Positions 25,603-33,862 of a stretch of DNA of 39,949 nucleotides are shown here, one piece after another. Numbering within the stretch: position 1 is the first letter of the stretch; every line of letters begins with the position of its first letter. The notes under the pieces were generated by a model. That model worked only from the letters and a program-made list of their open reading frames with translations. It had not been told where the DNA came from and did no database searches. The DNA comes from Actinomycetota bacterium (lineage in GTDB: Bacteria > Actinomycetota > Acidimicrobiia > Acidimicrobiales > Ilumatobacteraceae), in the NCBI GenBank assembly GCA_016871355.1, contig VFZC01000020.1, positions 1 through 39,949 on the forward strand, given 5' to 3'. A program made the translations under genes and the position numbers.

Positions 25603-27146
25603 CGGGCCGCCTCGCGATCCTGGATTTCGCCGGTCATGTAGGTGCCGAGCAACTCGGGTGTGGCGCGACGCGGGTCGAGTTCGGCCGTGACACGTCCGTC
25701 GAACATCACCACGATGCGATCGGACAAGCCGATGAGCTCTTCGAGATCGGCCGAGATGAGCAACACGCCCAGACCGTGGTCGCGCGCGTGGCGCAACTCT
25801 TCCCAGATGGCGGCCTGCGCTCCGACGTCGACACCGCGCGTGGGATGGGCCGCCAACAGAATCATCGGATTGGTGGCCATCTCACGACCGACCACGAGTT
25901 TCTGCTGGTTGCCACCCGACAATGCGAAGGCCGGGACCTGTTCGGACGGGGTGCGCACACCGAAGCGACGAATGATCTCTCGAGCGTCGGCTTCGGCCTT
26001 GCGGCGACCGATGAACGGTCCACTCGTGAGAGTGGGTTCGTCCTCACGACCGAGCATTGTGTTCTCCCACAACGGTGCGTCGAGGAGCAGTCCCTCGCGA
26101 TGACGGTCGAACGGGATGTACGACAGGCCGGACGTGATGCGCTCACGCGTCTCGACACCGGTGAGATCGCGACCGGCGATTTCGACACGTCCGCTCTCCA
26201 GTGGCATGAGTCCGAGAATCGCCTCGCACAATTCGAACTGCCCGTTGCCTTCCACACCGGCTACGCCGACGATCTCGCCCAATCGAACCGACAACGAAAT
26301 GTCTTCGAGCGCGAGTTTGGCTCCGGCGGCCGCGCCGGCAACCGAGAGGTCGCTCACCGCGAGAACGACCTCCGAACCAATCGGTGTTTCACGTCCGGAC
26401 GGATCGGGGAGATCGCTGCCCACCATGAGCTCGGCCAGACCCCGCCGGTCGACCTGGCTCGGAGTCGTCGTGGCGACGGTGGTTCCCTGGCGCATGACGG
26501 TGATCTCGTCGCAGTAGCGCAACACTTCGTCGAGTTTGTGCGAGATGAAGATGACCGTGCGGCCTTCGGCGACCAGTCGCTTGAGCGTGGCGAACAACTC
26601 TTCGACTTCCTGCGGCACGAGCACGGCGGTGGGTTCGTCGAGAATGAGGATCTGCGCCCCGCGGTAGAGCACCTTCAGGATCTCCACGCGCTGACGTTCG
26701 CCCACGCCAAGTGTGCCGACCAGATCGTCCACATCGAACGACACGCCGAGGGACGCCGCGAGTTCGGTGAGGCGGGTCTTGGCCGCCTCCGAATCGATGC
26801 GTCCACGACGGCCCACTGGTTCGTTGCCGAGAATGATGTTCTCGAGAATCGACAGGTTGTCAGCCAGTTTGAAGTGCTGGTGCACCATGCCGATGCCGGC
26901 GGCGATGGCGTCGGTGGGGGACTTGAACGTGATTCCCCGGCCGTTGACGGCGATCGAACCTTCGTCGGGCTGGTGCATACCGTACAACGTCTTCATGAGC
27001 GTCGACTTGCCGGCGCCGTTCTCACCGACCACGGCGTGGATGGTGCCGGGCCGCACTCGCAACGACACGTTGTAGTTGGCCACCACACCCGGGAAGCGCT
27101 TGGTGATACCCGACAGTTCGACTGCCAGTGCTCCCGCCTCGCTCAT
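25599..27146 (-). CDS. ABC transporter ATPase with two nucleotide-binding domains, BMP/nucleoside type
   Basis: 515 residues with duplicated nucleotide-binding domains, as in RbsA/NupO-type ATPases. Domain 1 has a full Walker A (GENGAGKST, 41-49), the signature LGVGERQRVEI and Walker B LILDEPTAVL. Domain 2 has the degenerate Walker A usual for this family (GVEGNGQFE) and signature LSGGNQQKLVVGREM. It energises nucleoside import. A strong hairpin separates it from the binding-protein gene upstream. Confidence 0.95.
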   Translation of the reverse strand: MSEAGALAVELSGITKRFPGVVANYNVSLRVRPGTIHAVVGENGAGKSTLMKTLYGMHQPDEGSIAVNGRGITFKSPTDAIAAGIGMVHQHFKLADNLSILENIILGNEPVGRRGRIDSEAAKTRLTELAASLGVSFDVDDLVGTLGVGERQRVEILKVLYRGAQILILDEPTAVLVPQEVEELFATLKRLVAEGRTVIFISHKLDEVLRYCDEITVMRQGTTVATTTPSQVDRRGLAELMVGSDLPDPSGRETPIGSEVVLAVSDLSVAGAAAGAKLALEDISLSVRLGEIVGVAGVEGNGQFELCEAILGLMPLESGRVEIAGRDLTGVETRERITSGLSYIPFDRHREGLLLDAPLWENTMLGREDEPTLTSGPFIGRRKAEADAREIIRRFGVRTPSEQVPAFALSGGNQQKLVVGREMATNPMILLAAHPTRGVDVGAQAAIWEELRHARDHGLGVLLISADLEELIGLSDRIVVMFDGRVTAELDPRRATPELLGTYMTGEIQDREAAR

Positions 27147-27215
27147 GCCACCCCCGGAGTAGTCGCACCGCTGTGGTGCGCCGTGAACGCTTCCGTTATA
27201 GCAGAGCCGGAAAGC

Positions 27216-27246
27216 AGAGAGCCCGGGTCGATGACCCGGGCTCTCT
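27216..27246. terminator. 14-bp perfect hairpin between binding-protein and ATPase genes
   Basis: Arms 27216-27229 (AGAGAGCCCGGGTC) and 27233-27246 are perfectly complementary with a 3-nt loop. The 155-bp gap lies inside the transporter operon. No U tract follows, which is common in high-GC actinobacteria. It probably acts as a partial terminator or 3'-end stabiliser, giving more binding protein than transporter. Confidence 0.75.
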
Positions 27247-27301
27247 GGAGTTTCGGACTTCTTCGTGAGAAGTTCGACGAACTCGTGATCGTCAGTGACG
27301 A

Positions 27302-28357
27302 TCAGGGTGCCGTCGGCACCTCGATCTCACCGGCGACGATCTTGGCCTTGATCTCGTCGAGCTGACCGGCGATGTCATCGACGTATCCACCCGAGGTGGC
27401 GTAGCCGACTCCGTCGTTGCTCAGATCGAACACCTTAATGCCACCCGAGGTGTCACCCTCGCAAGCAGCCTTCATGGTTTCGAACACCGCCACGTCGACG
27501 CGCTTCAGCATCGAAGTGAGGATGCGTGCACGCTGATCGTCGTTGGCGGCAGTGAGATACTGGTCGCTGTCGACACCGATGGCCCACTTGCCGGCCTCGA
27601 CGGCGGCCTCGATGGTGCCCGCACCCGAACCGCCAGCGGCGGTGTAGATGATGTCGGCGCCTTCGCCATACCAGCCCGAGGCGATTTCCTTGGCGCCTGC
27701 GACGTTGCCCCATGCGGAGTTGTCACCGGCTGGTCCGAGGTAAGCGACCTTCACTTCGATGTCAGGGTTGATGAAGCGCGCACCAGCGGCGTAACCGGCC
27801 TCGAACTTCTTGATGAGGTCGATCTCCTGGCCACCGATGAAGCCGACGATGCCCGACTCGCTCTTCAGAGCAGCGGCCGCACCGACGAGGAACGAACCTT
27901 CCTGCTCGGCGAACACGAGGCTGCGCACGTTCGGTGCTTCGACGACCGAGTCGACGATGCCGAGGGTGACGCCGGTGTTGGCGGCGGCGACTTCGCCCAT
28001 CGGGTCGGTGAACATGAAGCCCACACCGACGATTACACCAGCGCCGTCACCGGCGAGGAGTTCGAGGTTGGCCTTGCGGTCCTCGTCGACAGTCGCCTCG
28101 AGTTCCTTCACTTCGATGCCGAGTTCGGCGGTTGCGCGCTCGCCACCAGCGGCGGCCGAGTCGTTGAACGTTCCGTCACCGCGACCACCGGTGTCGAAGG
28201 CGATGCCGCCGACGAGGTCGCAGCCGCCACCAGCGGCTTCAGTGCCCGCGGGCGCTTCAGTTGCCGATGAACCGCCGTCGTCGTCGCCACCACAGGCAAC
28301 GGCGAAGAGGCTCAGAGCAGCAAGCGGCGCGAGCAGCAAGCGTGATTTCTTGAGCAT
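27302..28357 (-). CDS. BMP-family substrate-binding lipoprotein
   Basis: A 351-residue lipoprotein with signal MLKKSRLLLAPLAALSLFA and lipobox VAC (Cys22), followed by an acidic/Gly/Ser linker and a two-lobed periplasmic-binding fold. Family blocks include VGGIAFDTGGRGDGTFNDSA, FIGGQEIDLIKKFEAGYAAG, IYTAAGGSGAGTIEA and IGVDSDQY. BMP proteins bind purine or other nucleosides. It is the first gene of the importer (order binding protein, ATPase, permease, permease, as in Bacillus nupNOPQ). A strong GGGGAGGA lies about 12 nt before the ATG. Confidence 0.95.
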   Translation of the reverse strand: MLKKSRLLLAPLAALSLFAVACGGDDDGGSSATEAPAGTEAAGGGCDLVGGIAFDTGGRGDGTFNDSAAAGGERATAELGIEVKELEATVDEDRKANLELLAGDGAGVIVGVGFMFTDPMGEVAAANTGVTLGIVDSVVEAPNVRSLVFAEQEGSFLVGAAAALKSESGIVGFIGGQEIDLIKKFEAGYAAGARFINPDIEVKVAYLGPAGDNSAWGNVAGAKEIASGWYGEGADIIYTAAGGSGAGTIEAAVEAGKWAIGVDSDQYLTAANDDQRARILTSMLKRVDVAVFETMKAACEGDTSGGIKVFDLSNDGVGYATSGGYVDDIAGQLDEIKAKIVAGEIEVPTAP

Positions 28358-28381
28358 GTGTTTGGATTCCTCCCCTTGGAC

Positions 28382-28420
28382 GTCCGACTGGGGTGTCGGA
28401 CGTGGTTGGTTGCGCCAACC
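28382..28420. promoter_or_regulatory. Two inverted repeats in the transporter leader
   Basis: The minus-strand leader of the binding-protein gene holds two perfect dyads: GTCCGAC with GTCGGAC (28382-28388, 28395-28401), and GGTTG with CAACC (28408-28412, 28416-28420). A TAAGGT -10-like box overlaps the upstream end. They are candidates for an operator plus a leader hairpin controlling nucleoside uptake. Confidence 0.4.
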
Positions 28421-28435
28421 TTACACCTGGCCGAA

Positions 28436-29245
28436 CTACTGGTTTCGGCCACGCTCCTGGATCTTGGCCCTGCGCTCGGCCACTTTTTCGGGAGAAAAGC
28501 TGGTGCGCCGCCACTCGGCTCCGTCGCGTGCTTCGATCGTCCAGCCGTCGGTAGCGGCGTGAATGTCGCGGTAGGTCCGACGAATCTGCCGGACCCCGGG
28601 TTGGTCGTTGCCGATGATGTCGCGCGCGATCCGCCGCGTGAACGACATGAGTTCGGTGTGGGGAACAACGTGATTGACGAGTCCGAAGGCGAGTGCCTCG
28701 TCGGCCGACATGAAGTTGCCGGTGAAACTCATCTCGCGAGCGCGCCGAAGTCCGATGGCTTGCGGGAGGAGAACGGTGAGCCCCCAGCCCGGCATCACAC
28801 CGACGCGCGAATGCGTGTCGCCGAACTTGGCGTGCTCGGATGCGATGAGGAAGTCGCAGTTGAGCGCGAGTTCGAAACCGCCCGTGATGGCCACGCCGTT
28901 CACGGCACCGATGAGGGGCTTGTCGACCATCGGGAACGGTCCGCGCACTCCGTCGGAGTTGGGTCGTCCGTCGGCACCCGAACCCGAGCCGAGATTGCCG
29001 CCCGTCGAGCCCAATTCCTTCAAGTCGAGTCCGGCGCAGAACGCGGGATCGGTGCCGGTGAGAATGATCACGTCGACGTCGTCGCGATCGTTGGCTTCAC
29101 GAAGACGGTGCGGAAGTTCGCGGAGTACTTCGCTCGACAGAGCGTTGCGCGCGTCGGGTCGATTGAGGGTGACGGTGGCGATGCGCTCGCTCACGTCGAA
29201 CAACACGACACCTGACTGTGATGTGCCAGATTGTGCAGTCGACAT
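28436..29245 (-). CDS. Enoyl-CoA hydratase/isomerase (crotonase) family protein
   Basis: A 269-residue crotonase: VTLNRPDARNAL, TGTDPAFCAGLDL and VNGVAITGGFELALNCDF. The first catalytic Glu position is kept (GGFELA), but the second is His/Ser (DTHSRVGVMPG), so simple hydratase activity is uncertain. A Gly/Ser/Asn-rich loop of about 25 residues after LKELG is unusual. It follows an unrecognised gene by 6 nt with a GGAG site before the ATG. Confidence 0.87.
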   Translation of the reverse strand: MSTAQSGTSQSGVVLFDVSERIATVTLNRPDARNALSSEVLRELPHRLREANDRDDVDVIILTGTDPAFCAGLDLKELGSTGGNLGSGSGADGRPNSDGVRGPFPMVDKPLIGAVNGVAITGGFELALNCDFLIASEHAKFGDTHSRVGVMPGWGLTVLLPQAIGLRRAREMSFTGNFMSADEALAFGLVNHVVPHTELMSFTRRIARDIIGNDQPGVRQIRRTYRDIHAATDGWTIEARDGAEWRRTSFSPEKVAERRAKIQERGRNQ

Positions 29246-29251
29246 GGTGAT

Positions 29252-29890
29252 TCAGGCTCCTTCGTTCTCGGCGGGCAGGAACGAGTACTTCACGTCTCCG
29301 AGTTTCACGAGCATCGCCGCGATCCAACCGCCGAGAGCACCGAAGTGGTCGTCGAGCGCTGTGCTCGATCCGTCGGCCAGCGACTGATCGGAGAGTTCGT
29401 ACAAGCCCTCGTACGTGCACTCGACCGCGTACTCGCATTCGGGAGCACCGGACGACGAACTCGAGACGTCGAGCGACTCACCGTCGTACGCGGCTTCGAC
29501 GGTGATGCCGGCGCGTTCGAGTCGGCCATCGCCGATGAGCGGACTGGTGGCTGGCAGCAATTCGCGCACCAGAGCGATATCGGGTTGCGCGCTGATGCGT
29601 TGGATGCGCAGAACGATCTCCATCTCGATCGCCGGTCGCTCGTCGGACGAATCTTCGACGTACCAACGGCGATAAGCGGTCTGGCTCCACGACGGCCAGT
29701 CGAAGGTGATGTGCGCCAGCACGCGAGGAGGGAGTCCCTCACCCGGTAGCCCGTAACTCGTTTCCCACGACAGATCGCCCAACAAAACGTCGACCTGGAA
29801 GTGTTCCTCGAACGCCTGACGCTCGAGGAAGGCGTGCTCGAACGCATCGCGCAATGCGCTGATGACGTCGGTGAACACGTGGTCGAGCAC
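29252..29890 (-). CDS. Conserved hypothetical protein, family not recognised
   Basis: A 212-residue acidic soluble protein from GTG 29890. I do not recognise the family. It has no signal peptide and no membrane segment. It begins with an amphipathic helix (FTDVISALRDAFEHAFLERQ) and is mostly beta-type sequence after that, with a Ser/Asp run in the middle. TAGGTT on the minus strand lies 6 nt before the start, supporting it. It is cotranscribed with a crotonase. Confidence 0.75.
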   Translation of the reverse strand: MLDHVFTDVISALRDAFEHAFLERQAFEEHFQVDVLLGDLSWETSYGLPGEGLPPRVLAHITFDWPSWSQTAYRRWYVEDSSDERPAIEMEIVLRIQRISAQPDIALVRELLPATSPLIGDGRLERAGITVEAAYDGESLDVSSSSSGAPECEYAVECTYEGLYELSDQSLADGSSTALDDHFGALGGWIAAMLVKLGDVKYSFLPAENEGA

Positions 29891-29896
29891 GGCTCG

Positions 29897-29902
29897 AACC
29901 TA
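29897..29902 (-). promoter_or_regulatory. Candidate leaderless -10 (TAGGTT) for the unrecognised gene
   Basis: TAGGTT on the minus strand ends 6 nt before the GTG at 29890. Confidence 0.4.
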
Positions 29903-29924
29903 TCGCTCGTGCGAGACTGACCTC

Positions 29925-30692
29925 GTGACGAACAACGACGCTCTCGTACTCCTCGACATCGCCGACGGCGTGGCCACCATCACGCTCAACAATCCCGGCG
30001 AGCGCAACACGCTCACGGCTCCGATGGTCGAGCAGATCACCGCCGCCATGGACCGAATCGAGTCCGCCCCGGCCATCGGGGCCATCGTGGTCACCGGTGC
30101 GGCGCCGGCTTTCTGCGCCGGAGCGAACCTGGGCAACCTCCAGCAGAGTTCGGCCGAGAGTCTGGGCACCATCTACGAAGGTTTCTTGCGCATCGCGCGC
30201 AGCGAACTGCCCACCATTGCGGCCGTCAACGGGGCGGCGGTGGGAGCGGGTATGAATCTGGCCCTGGGTTGCGATGTTCGGGTGGCCGCGCGGCGCGCCA
30301 AGTTCGACACGCGGTTCTTGCAGATCGGCATCCACCCTGGTGGCGGACACACCTGGATGCTGCGTCGCATCGCCGGACCCCAGACCGCCATGGCCACGGT
30401 GATCTTCGGCGAAGTGGTCGACGGCACCGAGGCCGAGCGCCTGGGCATCGTGCACCGCTGCGTGGACGACGATCAACTGCAGACCGTCGCGCACGCGATG
30501 GCGGCGCGGGCGGCCGCGGCACCCCGTGAGTTGGTCATCGAAACCAAGAAGACCATCAAGGCCATGGCCGATGTGTCGGTGCACGACGACGCGGTGGCCC
30601 GCGAGCTCACACCGCAACTCTGGAGCACCCGCCAGCCCTGGTTCGCCGAGCGCGTCGCCGCTCTGCAGGCGCAAATCTCCAGCAAGAGGTAG
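29925..30692 (+). CDS. Enoyl-CoA hydratase/isomerase (crotonase) family protein
   Basis: 255 residues from GTG 29925, the start that fits crotonase length. Oxyanion-hole blocks ITLNNPGERNTL, VTGAAPAFCAGANLGN and VNGAAVGAGMNLALGCD are clear. Both acidic positions used by classical enoyl-CoA hydratase look replaced (Met in GAGMNLA; TRFLQIGIHPGGG lacks Glu), so the reaction is unknown. It is divergent from the unrecognised gene at 29252. Confidence 0.86.
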   Translation: MTNNDALVLLDIADGVATITLNNPGERNTLTAPMVEQITAAMDRIESAPAIGAIVVTGAAPAFCAGANLGNLQQSSAESLGTIYEGFLRIARSELPTIAAVNGAAVGAGMNLALGCDVRVAARRAKFDTRFLQIGIHPGGGHTWMLRRIAGPQTAMATVIFGEVVDGTEAERLGIVHRCVDDDQLQTVAHAMAARAAAAPRELVIETKKTIKAMADVSVHDDAVARELTPQLWSTRQPWFAERVAALQAQISSKR

Positions 30693-30728
30693 CGGCGTAC
30701 GGCAGCGCGCCCACTGTTCGGGTTGCCC

Positions 30729-30756
30729 TTGAAATCTCCGGCCGGAGGAGTACGGT
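30729..30756 (+). promoter_or_regulatory. Promoter with a palindrome in its spacer
   Basis: TTGAAA (30729-30734) and TACGGT (30751-30756) are 16 nt apart. The spacer contains the perfect 12-bp palindrome CTCCGGCCGGAG (30736-30747). A repressor or a spacer-twisting regulator could bind here. The gene begins 41 nt downstream behind an AAAGGGGGA site. Confidence 0.55.
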
Positions 30757-30797
30757 TCGGCCAGGGGAGTTCAACGGAACCTGAGAAAGGGGGACCG

Positions 30798-31118
30798 ATG
30801 AGCAAGCGCCATCGTTCGGACGAGGCGGTACCGCTACCCCGGGCCGAATTGCGGGCCCACGCGCACAACGAGCGCCATCGCGTGAAAGGTGAACTTCACG
30901 AGTTGGCCGTGCTCGTGTCGCACGGAGTCGAACCCGACGACGTGATCGACCCGGGCGCCGAGTGGAAGCCCACGCATCACCACGACGCCGACCGAGCGAT
31001 CAAGAAACTCGACTCGTCGCGACGCCTGCGGCACTGGAAGCGCAAGGACTGGAAACGGCGCACGGTGGTCAGGCGGCAGAAGAATGCCGCGTGGCGTCGA
31101 CTCGCCGACACGGCCTGA
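30798..31118 (+). CDS. Small basic conserved-type protein, unknown
   Basis: 106 residues from ATG 30798 with a strong AAAGGGGGA site. I do not recognise the family. The N-terminal half is His/Glu rich (AELRAHAHNERHRVKGELHE); the C-terminal third is strongly basic and Trp-containing (RHWKRKDWKRRTVVRR), suggesting nucleic-acid or ribosome binding. It is single, with its own promoter. Confidence 0.7.
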   Translation: MSKRHRSDEAVPLPRAELRAHAHNERHRVKGELHELAVLVSHGVEPDDVIDPGAEWKPTHHHDADRAIKKLDSSRRLRHWKRKDWKRRTVVRRQKNAAWRRLADTA

Positions 31119-31138
31119 TTCTTCGACCTACCCGAGTC

Positions 31139-31789
31139 TCAGGTCGGTGCGCTGGTGAGCCAGGCGCGCGCGAACTCGTCGCGCCGTTCGGCCCACTCCT
31201 CGGTAGTGATGCCGTAACGAACGTGGTCTTCCCACACACCGTTGATTTCGAGGAACCGCATCGCGGTCCCTTCGTTGCGGATGTCGAGTTTCTCCATCAC
31301 GCGGTGGCTGTTGTGATTGCGCGGCACGATGCAGATCTCGACGCGATGCAGATCGAGTTCTTCGAACGCGTACCGCAGAACCACCGCCACCGCTTCGGCG
31401 ACGTAACCGTGGCCGGCGCGCGCCTGATCGATCCAGTAGCCGATGGTTCCGCTCTGGAGGGCTCCGCGCACGACGTTGTTGAGATTCACCTGTCCGGCGA
31501 AGGCGTTGTCGACGAAGAGTCCGAAGGCGTAACTGACTCCGGTCTGACGGTCGCGCTCCTGCAGATTGCAGCGTGACGTGAAAGCGTCACGATCGGTGCT
31601 CGGATCGGGTGCGTACGGAACACGCTGCGGTTCCCACACGGTGAGCCAGTCGTGGTTGCGACGGCGTACTTCCGACCAGGCCGGGAAGTCGGGGGCCACG
31701 AGAGGACGGAGCATCACACGACGCCCGTAGAGGCGCAGCGAACCCGTGGTACGGGCCGAATGATCGGTGTGTCGGGACGTGCGGGTCAT
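31139..31789 (-). CDS. GNAT N-acetyltransferase, RimJ/RimL type
   Basis: A 216-residue acetyltransferase. After a 20-residue leader come RRVMLRPL, FAGQVNLNNVVRG, the acetyl-CoA loop DQARAGHGYVAEAV and the EELDLHRVEICIVPRNHNSHRVMEKL block, all typical of RimJ-like N-terminal or small-molecule acetyltransferases. Its start overlaps ppx by 4 nt and it is the last gene of a five-gene operon. Confidence 0.9.
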   Translation of the reverse strand: MTRTSRHTDHSARTTGSLRLYGRRVMLRPLVAPDFPAWSEVRRRNHDWLTVWEPQRVPYAPDPSTDRDAFTSRCNLQERDRQTGVSYAFGLFVDNAFAGQVNLNNVVRGALQSGTIGYWIDQARAGHGYVAEAVAVVLRYAFEELDLHRVEICIVPRNHNSHRVMEKLDIRNEGTAMRFLEINGVWEDHVRYGITTEEWAERRDEFARAWLTSAPT

Positions 31790-32721
31790 GGTGCACCCAG
31801 CAGTTCAGCACACACACCGTCCATGAGGTTGTGCGCAGACACGGTGATGACGGGAGCATCGAGTCGACGCATCAGCGCCACCAGCACGCACAGACCTCCG
31901 ACGATCACGTCGGCGCGGTCACGGGGCAGGCCCGGGTTGTGGACGCGGTCGGCGAGCGGCTCGGTGGCGAGAGTACGGAACACGTCCTCCACGGCGGCCC
32001 GCTCCAGGTCGAATCCGTGCAGTGCGGCCGGATCGAAGACTCGCTGGCCCATCTCGACGGCAGCCGCGGTGACGATCGTGCCCGCTGTTCCGACGAAGTG
32101 GGTCGCCCGGACCACATCGGGAATCTCGCGGATGACGTCGTCCACCAAGTCGTAGGTGTCGCCGATGGCGTTGGTGAGTTCCTCTGGTCGAGGCGGGTCG
32201 GCGGTGAAATGCCGTTCGGTGAGGCGGACCGCACCCGCGTCGATACTTCGTGCCGCCACCACGGTGGGTCGGCCAGCCACCAGTTCGCCCAGGATGAGCT
32301 CGGTCGATCCGCCACCGATGTCGATGACCAGATGGAAACCAGGCGGCACCGTCAGACTGGTGACGGCGCCGAGATGTGCCAAACGTGCTTCGTCGATTCC
32401 GCTCAGCAACTCGGGTACGGATGACGTGGCGATCTCGACGGCCTCGAGAAAGGCAACGCCATTGGATGCGTCGCGAGTAGCGCTGGTGGCCGTGACGCGA
32501 ACGCGATCGACCGCGAGTTCGTCGAGAACGCTTCGGTACTCGCGCAAGCAGGAGAGAGTGCGGGCGATTGCGTCGTCATCGAGTCGCTTGGTGCGATCGA
32601 CCCCGGCACCCAGGCGGGTGATGGTCACGATGCGTTGCAGAGTGCTGCCGTCGCTGTCGCACACGAGAAGGTTGGTGGAGTTGGTGCCGATGTCGATCGA
32701 CGCCACTCGCCCCGCACTCAT
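31786..32721 (-). CDS. ppx: Exopolyphosphatase / GppA family (Ppx)
   Basis: A 311-residue ASKHA-fold phosphatase: SIDIGTNSTNLLVCD near the N-terminus and DIGGGSTELILG in the phosphate-binding loop. Short Ppx/GppA proteins of this kind are usual in Actinobacteria and hydrolyse polyphosphate or (p)ppGpp. It lies directly after the DUF501 gene with a 4-nt overlap, the same pair as Rv1025-Rv1026 in M. tuberculosis. Confidence 0.92.
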   Translation of the reverse strand: MSAGRVASIDIGTNSTNLLVCDSDGSTLQRIVTITRLGAGVDRTKRLDDDAIARTLSCLREYRSVLDELAVDRVRVTATSATRDASNGVAFLEAVEIATSSVPELLSGIDEARLAHLGAVTSLTVPPGFHLVIDIGGGSTELILGELVAGRPTVVAARSIDAGAVRLTERHFTADPPRPEELTNAIGDTYDLVDDVIREIPDVVRATHFVGTAGTIVTAAAVEMGQRVFDPAALHGFDLERAAVEDVFRTLATEPLADRVHNPGLPRDRADVIVGGLCVLVALMRRLDAPVITVSAHNLMDGVCAELLGAP

Positions 32722-33197
32722 GAGGCGCTTCCACGTTCGGTCGATCGCAGTCGAGCATCGACCCAGCGGCCCACCGGGTCGTCACCACCGGCGAGGAAGT
32801 AGGCGTAATGGCCGTGTAGGCACTTCACACCGGTGCGCGTACCACTCACACCACCGCTCGGACGCGGTCCGTTGTGATCGGCAGGAATCAATGAGTCACG
32901 CTCGGCGCCGTAACGCGCGTGGGCGGCCGCCAAATCATCGGCGTCCACCTCGGCCTCGGCTCGGTCGACCCCACCGTCGGCCTCGAGACGGCTCACGGCC
33001 ACCACCTCATCGCGTCCGCAGAGCCAATAGAGCGTGGGCATGGGAGTTCCGTCGTCGAGCAACGGATGATTGCGGATCACGATCGGTCTGCCATCGGCAC
33101 CGCGGACCACCACCTCGAAACGTCCACTCGGCGGACGACCTAAGAGTTCCTCGACGAGGACGATGTCCGATGCGGGGTCGCGGTTGGTTTCGCTCAA
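32718..33197 (-). CDS. DUF501 family protein
   Basis: 159 residues starting at TTG 33197, which overlaps the coxG-like stop (TTGA). DUF501 is an actinobacterial family normally found beside ppx; function unknown. Landmarks: GRPPSGRFEVVVR, PTLYWLCG, the cluster GVKCLHGHYAYFLAGGDDPVG with Cys and two His, which could bind a metal, and RWVDARL. The frame is open far upstream over coxG but not protein-like there. Confidence 0.85.
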   Translation of the reverse strand: MSETNRDPASDIVLVEELLGRPPSGRFEVVVRGADGRPIVIRNHPLLDDGTPMPTLYWLCGRDEVVAVSRLEADGGVDRAEAEVDADDLAAAHARYGAERDSLIPADHNGPRPSGGVSGTRTGVKCLHGHYAYFLAGGDDPVGRWVDARLRSTERGSAS

Positions 33198-33862
33198 CTC
33201 TTGCGACGACGGCGGCGGAAGAGTCCGCGCAAGAACAACAACGCCGCGGCGACACCGGCCGCGATCGGCAAGAAGCGCTTCATCACTGCGCCACCGGCCA
33301 CATCGCCGAGGTTCAACGGCTCGGCAGCGGGGCCTTCGATCTTGCGTACGGCCGGCTGGCCCGAGGCATCGGTAGTGGGAGCGGGTGCGGCCGCAGCGGC
33401 TGCGGCACCCGTGCCCTCGCGCTCGATGAGTGCGTTGAGATTGTCGGAGAACTGGCCGAGCAACTTGTCGCTCACATCGCCGAGTGCACCGCGTCCGAAC
33501 TGCGCGACCTTGCCGGTGATCGACAGGTCGGTGACTACGTTGCACGTGGTTGCCGTGGGGGAGATCTCGGTGAGAGTGGCCGTGATGGTGGCCGACGCGT
33601 TGCCCTTGCCGCCGGTGTCACGACCGCTGGCCTTGAGCACGGCCTTATAACCGCTGCCGTCCATCTCGGCGAACTGCGCCTCACCCTTGAACTGAGCGGT
33701 GATGGGGCCGACCTTGATCTTCACGATGCCCTTGTACACGTCGCCGTGAACTTCCTGGAGTTCGGCGCCGGGCAGACACGGAGCGAGGCGTTCGAGGTTG
33801 GTGAGGACCGTCCAGGTCTCGGCGATCGGTCGATTGACGGTGAACGAATGATTCAGGTCCAT
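33194..33862 (-). CDS. CoxG/SRPBCC family protein with C-terminal membrane anchor
   Basis: A 222-residue protein. Residues about 1-145 match the carbon monoxide dehydrogenase subunit G (CoxG) branch of the SRPBCC lipid/hydrophobic-ligand fold (NRPIAETWTVLTNLERLAPCLPGAE, VGPITAQFKGEAQFAEMD). An Ala/Pro linker, one helix (about 193-210) and an Arg-rich end follow, so it sits on the inner face of the membrane. In CO oxidisers CoxG recruits the hydrogenase-like enzyme to the membrane; no CO dehydrogenase genes are in this window. It overlaps mocA by 10 nt. Confidence 0.87.
   Translation of the reverse strand: MDLNHSFTVNRPIAETWTVLTNLERLAPCLPGAELQEVHGDVYKGIVKIKVGPITAQFKGEAQFAEMDGSGYKAVLKASGRDTGGKGNASATITATLTEISPTATTCNVVTDLSITGKVAQFGRGALGDVSDKLLGQFSDNLNALIEREGTGAAAAAAAPAPTTDASGQPAVRKIEGPAAEPLNLGDVAGGAVMKRFLPIAAGVAAALLFLRGLFRRRRRKS

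Noticed and set aside
25776-27365. 529-codon plus-strand frame
   Set aside because: Antisense to the clear ABC ATPase; no recognisable domain.
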